In this document: one piece after another, positions 59,867 to 64,000 of the stretch
How positions within the stretch are numbered: position 1 is the stretch's first letter
Layout of the letters: every line of letters starts with the position of its first letter
NCBI GenBank assembly: GCA_012103325.1
Contig: WLWY01000001.1
Coordinates: 620,001-684,000 of the forward strand
DNA: 64,000 nucleotides
Direction: 5' to 3'
DNA from: Alphaproteobacteria bacterium
GTDB lineage: Bacteria > Pseudomonadota > Alphaproteobacteria > UBA8366 > GCA-2717185
Position numbers and translations under genes: made by a program
The notes under the pieces: model-generated
Database searches by the model: none
Told to the model about the DNA's origin: nothing
The model's input: only the letters and a program-made list of their open reading frames with translations

Positions 59867-62800
59867 TGCCTAATTTCAGTGGCCTGCCCGCCCTCGCCGT
59901 CCGACGGCCGACTTTGATTGTCGTGATGAACCTGCTGATTATGATCGCCGGGCTGGCCGCAATCATGGGCGTCGAAGTCCGCGAACTGCCCGATGTCGAT
60001 CGCCCGATTGTCATGGTCCGGGCGTTCTTCGACGGCGCCTCGCCGGAAACCATGGATGCGGAAGTCACCAGCGTCATCGAAGGCGCGGTCGCACGGGTCA
60101 ATGGCGTCAAGACGATCAACGCCGCCAGTGAAGAAAACAACATGCGGGTGCGCGCCGAGTTCGCCACCAATATCGATCTGGATGTGGCCGCGAACGACAT
60201 TCGGGAAGCCGTCGCGGGCATCGAGCGCCGCCTGCCGGAGGGCGTCGAAGACGTCACCGTGACCAAGGCGGACGTGGACGCCCGGCCGATCATCCGGCTT
60301 GCCCTGGTCAGCGATCAGTTGGCGCAAGATGCCCTGACCCGCCTTGCCGAGGACGACGTGGCGAGCGAACTGTCCGGCATCCCGGGTGTCGCCACGGTCA
60401 ACCTGTTCGGCAGCCAGGAGGAGGTGCTGCGTATCGTGGTCGATCCGATGCGGCTGGCCCGGTACAGCCTGACTATCGATGACGTGGCCGGCGTTCTGCG
60501 CGGGGCCAGTCTCGATATCCCGGCCGGTAGCTTCAAATCGGACGACCACATGCTCTTGGTCCGCGCGGATGCGTCGGTCTGGAAGCCCGGCGAAGTCGAA
60601 GCGCTGGCACTTCGCGGCGACACCCGGCTGGGCCATGTCGCACAGGCGTTCTACGGGCCAGCGGACCCGCTCAACAACAGCCTGCTGAACGGACGGAAGG
60701 TCGTCGGCCTCGGGATCATACGCCGTGCCAAATCCAACACGATTGAAATTTCCGACGCGGTCGATGCCGCCGTCACCCGGTTGAACCGGCGGCTGAAAGA
60801 CGCCGAGCTGGTCAAGATTTCGGACGATGCCCGCTTCATCCGCAGTTCCGTGCGCGAAGTGGTGACCACGCTGACGATCGCCGTTGCCGTGGTCGTCGCG
60901 GTAATCTTCGTGTTCATGGGCGCCCTGCGGCCGACCCTGCTGCCAGCCGCAACGATTCCCGTCGCCTTGGTCGGCACAATCGCCGCGATCTATCTGCTGG
61001 GATTCTCGATCAACATCCTGACCTTGCTCGCCATTGTGCTCGCCACTGGCATGATCGTCGACGACGCCATCGTCGTGACCGAGAACATACAGCGCCAGCG
61101 CAATCTCGGTTTGAAGCCCCTGGCCGCCGCCGTCGTCGGCACGCGCCAGGTCTTCTTCGCCGTGCTGGCAACGACCGCAACACTGATTTCAGTCTTCCTG
61201 CCAATCGCCTTTCTGCCCAGCATGGCGGGGCGTCTTTTCACCGAGTTCGGCTTCGTGCTGGCCATCGCCGTCGGTATTTCCTCCTTCGTCGCTCTAACGT
61301 TATGTCCGATGTTGGCATCGCGCCTGCCCGAGGGCGAAACCAAACTGCCTCGGGTTTTGGCCTGGTTGGGCGGCATACTGAGCGCCGCGTATCGCCGGCT
61401 GCTGGAATTTACCCTGTCGGCACGATTGCTCGTCCTGGGCGGCATGGTGCTCGTTGCTCTGACCGCCATCGATATTTTCCAGACGATCGACGAAGAGCTT
61501 CTACCGAAGGAAGACCGTGGCGCCATCATCATCATGATGCAGGGGCCGGACGGCGTTGGGCTGGACTATATGGACCGGCAGGCAGTGCAGGCCGAGGCGC
61601 TGCTGGAGCCGCTGCGCGAAAGCGGCGAGGTCGAGAACATCTTCTCCATCGTCGGGCGTTGGGATCTGAACCGGAATTACATTATCGCGCCGCTGACAGA
61701 GTGGGGCACACGCCGCGGCCAGGCGGAGATCGCCAAGACGTTGCGCAAGCCTCTGAAAGCCATTCCCGGCGCCACCGCGCGTATCCGCACGCCGAATAGT
61801 CTGAACCTTCGCCGCGCCGGCGGCAGTCTCGAATTCGCCCTTACCGGCGCCAACTATGCCGACATCGCGGCAGCGGCCGACACGTTTCTGGCGGCCATGA
61901 GCGAGCGGATCCCAGGGCTTGAAGATCCCGAGATCGAGTACCAGCAGACGCAACCGCAGCTCACCGTCCGGGTCAACCGCCGCAAAGCAGAAGACCTTAA
62001 CGTCTCGGTCGAAGCGATTTCGGCCACCTTGCGCGCCATGGTCGAGAAGCTGGAAGTGACCGAGCTCAACGTAAACGACCAGTCGATCCCAATCCTGCTG
62101 GAGTCGGCCAGCGGCGCAATCGACGACCCGCGCGATTTGCACAATTTGTTCGTACGTGCCGGTAACGGCGAACTGCTGCCGCTTTCAGCCTTCGTGACCC
62201 TGGAGGAAGCCGGCATCGCCGCTGAGCTCGACCGCACGGGGCAGAAGCGCGCGATTGAAATCGACTCCGGACTGGCGCCCGGCTATTCGCTGCGCGAAGG
62301 GATGTCGGAAATCGAGACATTGGCGGCCGAAATTCTGCCGCCTGGGATTGGATTACGATTCATCAACGAGGCCGCGACCCTGGACGACACATCAAACGAA
62401 GTCGCCATCACCTTCGGATTTGCCGTTCTGGTCGTGCTGCTGGTACTGGCGGCGCAGTTCGAGAGCGTGCTGAGCGCACTGGTCATCGTGCTAACCGTCC
62501 CGTTCGGTCTTGCCGCCGCGGTCTTTTCGCTGAAGCTGACCGGCACGACGCTCAATATCTACAGCCAGATCGGCCTCGTGATGCTGGTCGGGCTGATGGC
62601 CAAGAACGGCATCCTGGTCGTGGAGTTTGCCGATCAGCTGCGCGACCGCGGAAAGTCGGTTGCCGAGGCGATCCGCGAAGCCGCAATGGTGCGCCTGCGG
62701 CCGGTCATCATGACCATGCTGTCGACCGTACTCGGCGCCCTGCCGCTCGTTCTCGCCAGCGGCGCCGGCGCCGAAGCGCGCCAGGCCATCGGCTGGGTCG

Positions 62801-62958
62801 TGTTCGGCGGCCTTGGAATCGCGACAATCTTCACGCTGCTGCTGATCCCCGTGATCTACAGCCTGCTGGCGCCGCTCGCCCGACCCCGCGCCCATGCAGG
62901 CGTGCGCCTCGACCGGGAGTTGCGCGCCATAGAGACGGCACCGGAAGCCGCGGAATAA
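59866..62958 (+). CDS. RND-family efflux permease
   Basis: 1030 residues, usual for AcrB-type pumps. N-terminal VRRPTLIVVMNLLIMIAG helix, porter domains with the PN/PC pattern, and TM4 with the proton-relay Asp pair (MIVDDAIVVTENI). A second repeat follows (LTVPFGLAAAVFSLKL, MLVGLMAKNGILVVEFA). Pump for hydrophobic or metal substrates; the Asp pair and absence of extra His suggest an HAE-type drug pump rather than a metal (CusA) pump. Confidence 0.95.
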   Translation: MPNFSGLPALAVRRPTLIVVMNLLIMIAGLAAIMGVEVRELPDVDRPIVMVRAFFDGASPETMDAEVTSVIEGAVARVNGVKTINAASEENNMRVRAEFATNIDLDVAANDIREAVAGIERRLPEGVEDVTVTKADVDARPIIRLALVSDQLAQDALTRLAEDDVASELSGIPGVATVNLFGSQEEVLRIVVDPMRLARYSLTIDDVAGVLRGASLDIPAGSFKSDDHMLLVRADASVWKPGEVEALALRGDTRLGHVAQAFYGPADPLNNSLLNGRKVVGLGIIRRAKSNTIEISDAVDAAVTRLNRRLKDAELVKISDDARFIRSSVREVVTTLTIAVAVVVAVIFVFMGALRPTLLPAATIPVALVGTIAAIYLLGFSINILTLLAIVLATGMIVDDAIVVTENIQRQRNLGLKPLAAAVVGTRQVFFAVLATTATLISVFLPIAFLPSMAGRLFTEFGFVLAIAVGISSFVALTLCPMLASRLPEGETKLPRVLAWLGGILSAAYRRLLEFTLSARLLVLGGMVLVALTAIDIFQTIDEELLPKEDRGAIIIMMQGPDGVGLDYMDRQAVQAEALLEPLRESGEVENIFSIVGRWDLNRNYIIAPLTEWGTRRGQAEIAKTLRKPLKAIPGATARIRTPNSLNLRRAGGSLEFALTGANYADIAAAADTFLAAMSERIPGLEDPEIEYQQTQPQLTVRVNRRKAEDLNVSVEAISATLRAMVEKLEVTELNVNDQSIPILLESASGAIDDPRDLHNLFVRAGNGELLPLSAFVTLEEAGIAAELDRTGQKRAIEIDSGLAPGYSLREGMSEIETLAAEILPPGIGLRFINEAATLDDTSNEVAITFGFAVLVVLLVLAAQFESVLSALVIVLTVPFGLAAAVFSLKLTGTTLNIYSQIGLVMLVGLMAKNGILVVEFADQLRDRGKSVAEAIREAAMVRLRPVIMTMLSTVLGALPLVLASGAGAEARQAIGWVVFGGLGIATIFTLLLIPVIYSLLAPLARPRAHAGVRLDRELRAIETAPEAAE

Positions 62959-62963
62959 GAACG

Positions 62964-63443
62964 TCAGGTCTTCAAATCGGCCGGCGAAATCAGAACGCTG
63001 AACTCTTCACACCAGATGACGACGCTCTCAAACTTGTTGAGACCGAGGCCTGCGGGAATCGTATATTTCTGGCTTCCCTTGAATGCACGTAGGCGGCCCA
63101 AATCGACGAACATGGTTTGTTTGACGTCACCGGATTCCCGAACGTTCGCCTTCGGTACCAGATAGACGTGATACTTCGGTCCGGGACCGACTTCGAAATC
63201 GCTCTCCAGAAAAACCGTGTTCTCGTAAACGGTGACGCCGCCCTTGCCGTAATGGATCGGGTCCGACGGGTTGGCATGGATGAAGGTGCCCTTCGCAACG
63301 ACCTTCGTGCGCTCGTCTTCGGCCAGCGTCTCCGCCGCCTCGGGCGGCGGGAAGACATAGGGGAAAGCGAAGAAGCCCAGCGCGACTCCGAATCCGGTCC
63401 CCATCACGCCGCCAATCAGAAAAATTGCGATTCCGCGCCACAT
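62964..63443 (-). CDS. DM13-domain exported protein
   Basis: 159 residues with an N-terminal helix (IAIFLIGGVMGTGFGVALGF) anchoring a DM13 domain: KGTFIHANPSDPIHYGKG, FLESDFEVGPGPKYHVYL and ESVVIWCEEFSVLISPADL, with the conserved Cys. DM13 may carry electrons by Cys-based chemistry. It converges with the RND gene, leaving five bases between stops, and lies just downstream of the phosphatase in the same direction. Confidence 0.88.
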   Translation of the reverse strand: MWRGIAIFLIGGVMGTGFGVALGFFAFPYVFPPPEAAETLAEDERTKVVAKGTFIHANPSDPIHYGKGGVTVYENTVFLESDFEVGPGPKYHVYLVPKANVRESGDVKQTMFVDLGRLRAFKGSQKYTIPAGLGLNKFESVVIWCEEFSVLISPADLKT

Positions 63444-63477
63444 ATCCTCAATTCCCCTTACTGCTCCACATCAGTCA

Positions 63478-64000
63478 TCAACATGGTTCAATTTCCGTCG
63501 CCGTCCACCGTGGACTGTCTGTGCGCGGCGGATCGTGCCGGACGGGAACGCTATTGGCGAGACTGAAACCCATATCGAGCCGGGCATGGGTTTTTATCGC
63601 GCGGTATACGCCGCCATGCCCGACGATCAGCACCGGCCCCGGATGCTGCAGCGCCTCGTTGATGCCGCCGAGCGCGCGTTCAATGAAATCCGCGTAGGGC
63701 TCCGCGCCTTCCAGATATCCGCCATCGCGCCAGGTGTGATACCACGCACCCTGCACCTGCCCTTCGCCGACACCCCAATTGCATTCGATCAAGTCATCGA
63801 TTTTGACAATCGAAACCCCGAGGCGCCGGTTGACGATCTCCGCCGTTTCGCGCGCCCGGCGCAAGGGGCTGCAACAGATCGTTGCGATGCCGCACGACGC
63901 CAGCGGTTCGGCGGCAGTCCGCGCCTGCGCGCGACCGGTTTCATTCAACGATATGTCGCTCCGGCCCTGCGAGCAGCCGCTACGGTTCCAGTCTGTTTCG
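63478..64000 (-). CDS. Histidine phosphatase family protein, 5' end outside window
   Basis: Phosphoglycerate-mutase-like fold. The annotated TTG at 63948 is internal: the frame runs on to the right edge as ETDWNRSGCSQGRSDISLNE, which is the family start just after the catalytic Arg-His-Gly. The second half has CCSPLRRARETAEI and the catalytic His in LIVGHGGVYRAI. So about 10 residues lie beyond the window. Substrate cannot be told. Confidence 0.9.
   Translation of the reverse strand, partial: ETDWNRSGCSQGRSDISLNETGRAQARTAAEPLASCGIATICCSPLRRARETAEIVNRRLGVSIVKIDDLIECNWGVGEGQVQGAWYHTWRDGGYLEGAEPYADFIERALGGINEALQHPGPVLIVGHGGVYRAIKTHARLDMGFSLANSVPVRHDPPRTDSPRWTATEIEPC

Overview
The window reads as a chromosomal segment of an alphaproteobacterium, most likely Rhodospirillales-like. 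The reasons are a hemD, Mic60/mitofilin, hemY operon divergent from tsaD-gpsA, a tripartite tricarboxylate (TctC/TctAB) transporter, a class I cytochrome c, a 16-stranded-type porin and moderately high GC. The organism assignment is inference from gene content; there is no rRNA or marker phylogeny here.

Region 1 (1-34.4 kb, all + strand, genes mostly overlapping by 1-20 bases) is a very large surface-glycan locus. It carries two NeuC-type epimerases (the first cut by the window edge), three NeuB-type synthase homologues, three CMP-sugar cytidylyltransferases, a NeuD-type acetyltransferase, a LegC-type aminotransferase, a PtmE-type CBS/nucleotidyltransferase fusion, and oxidoreductases resembling those of the GDP-linked legionaminate pathway. 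It also carries the N-acetyl-sugar amidotransferase with dedicated HisH/HisF-like partners that usually makes acetamidino groups. Decoration and assembly genes follow: a UDP-sulfoquinovose synthase, WbqC, an asparagine-synthase-like protein, an APH-fold kinase, a NodU-type carbamoyltransferase, a methyltransferase, GT4 and GT-A glycosyltransferases, at least five poorly characterised GT-B-like proteins and an O-antigen polymerase/ligase-like membrane protein. The product is probably a glycan containing one or more amidino-nonulosonates and perhaps sulfoquinovose.

Region 2 (34.5-36.5 kb) holds a divergent pair: a minus-strand exported protein with more than twenty Cys-Asn-Pro-Cys repeats fused to a cytochrome P460-like haem domain, and a plus-strand exported cytochrome c. 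This is the most unusual system in the window. Region 3 (36.5-43.1 kb) is metabolic: an SDR, a small conserved-looking ORF, TctC convergent with a fused TctA-TctB permease, and a TauD-type dioxygenase with an LLM flavin oxidoreductase.

Region 4 (43.19-48.93 kb) is a genomic island flanked by a perfect 46-bp direct repeat consisting of the 3' part of tRNA-Thr(CGT). It contains a terminase-like gene fragment, an IS66 copy with a perfect 8-bp target duplication, and two visibly AT-rich genes (a membrane protein whose last codons were removed by the IS66 insertion, and a geranylgeranyl-reductase-family flavoprotein).

Region 5 (49-64 kb) is mostly core genome: porin, a tiny lipoprotein, hemY/Mic60/hemD, tsaD, gpsA, two YciI proteins, an EVE-domain protein, a Rieske protein, an RND efflux pair, a DM13 protein and a histidine phosphatase cut by the right edge. 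An 82-bp palindrome-containing repeat occurs twice (41.1 and 57.8 kb).
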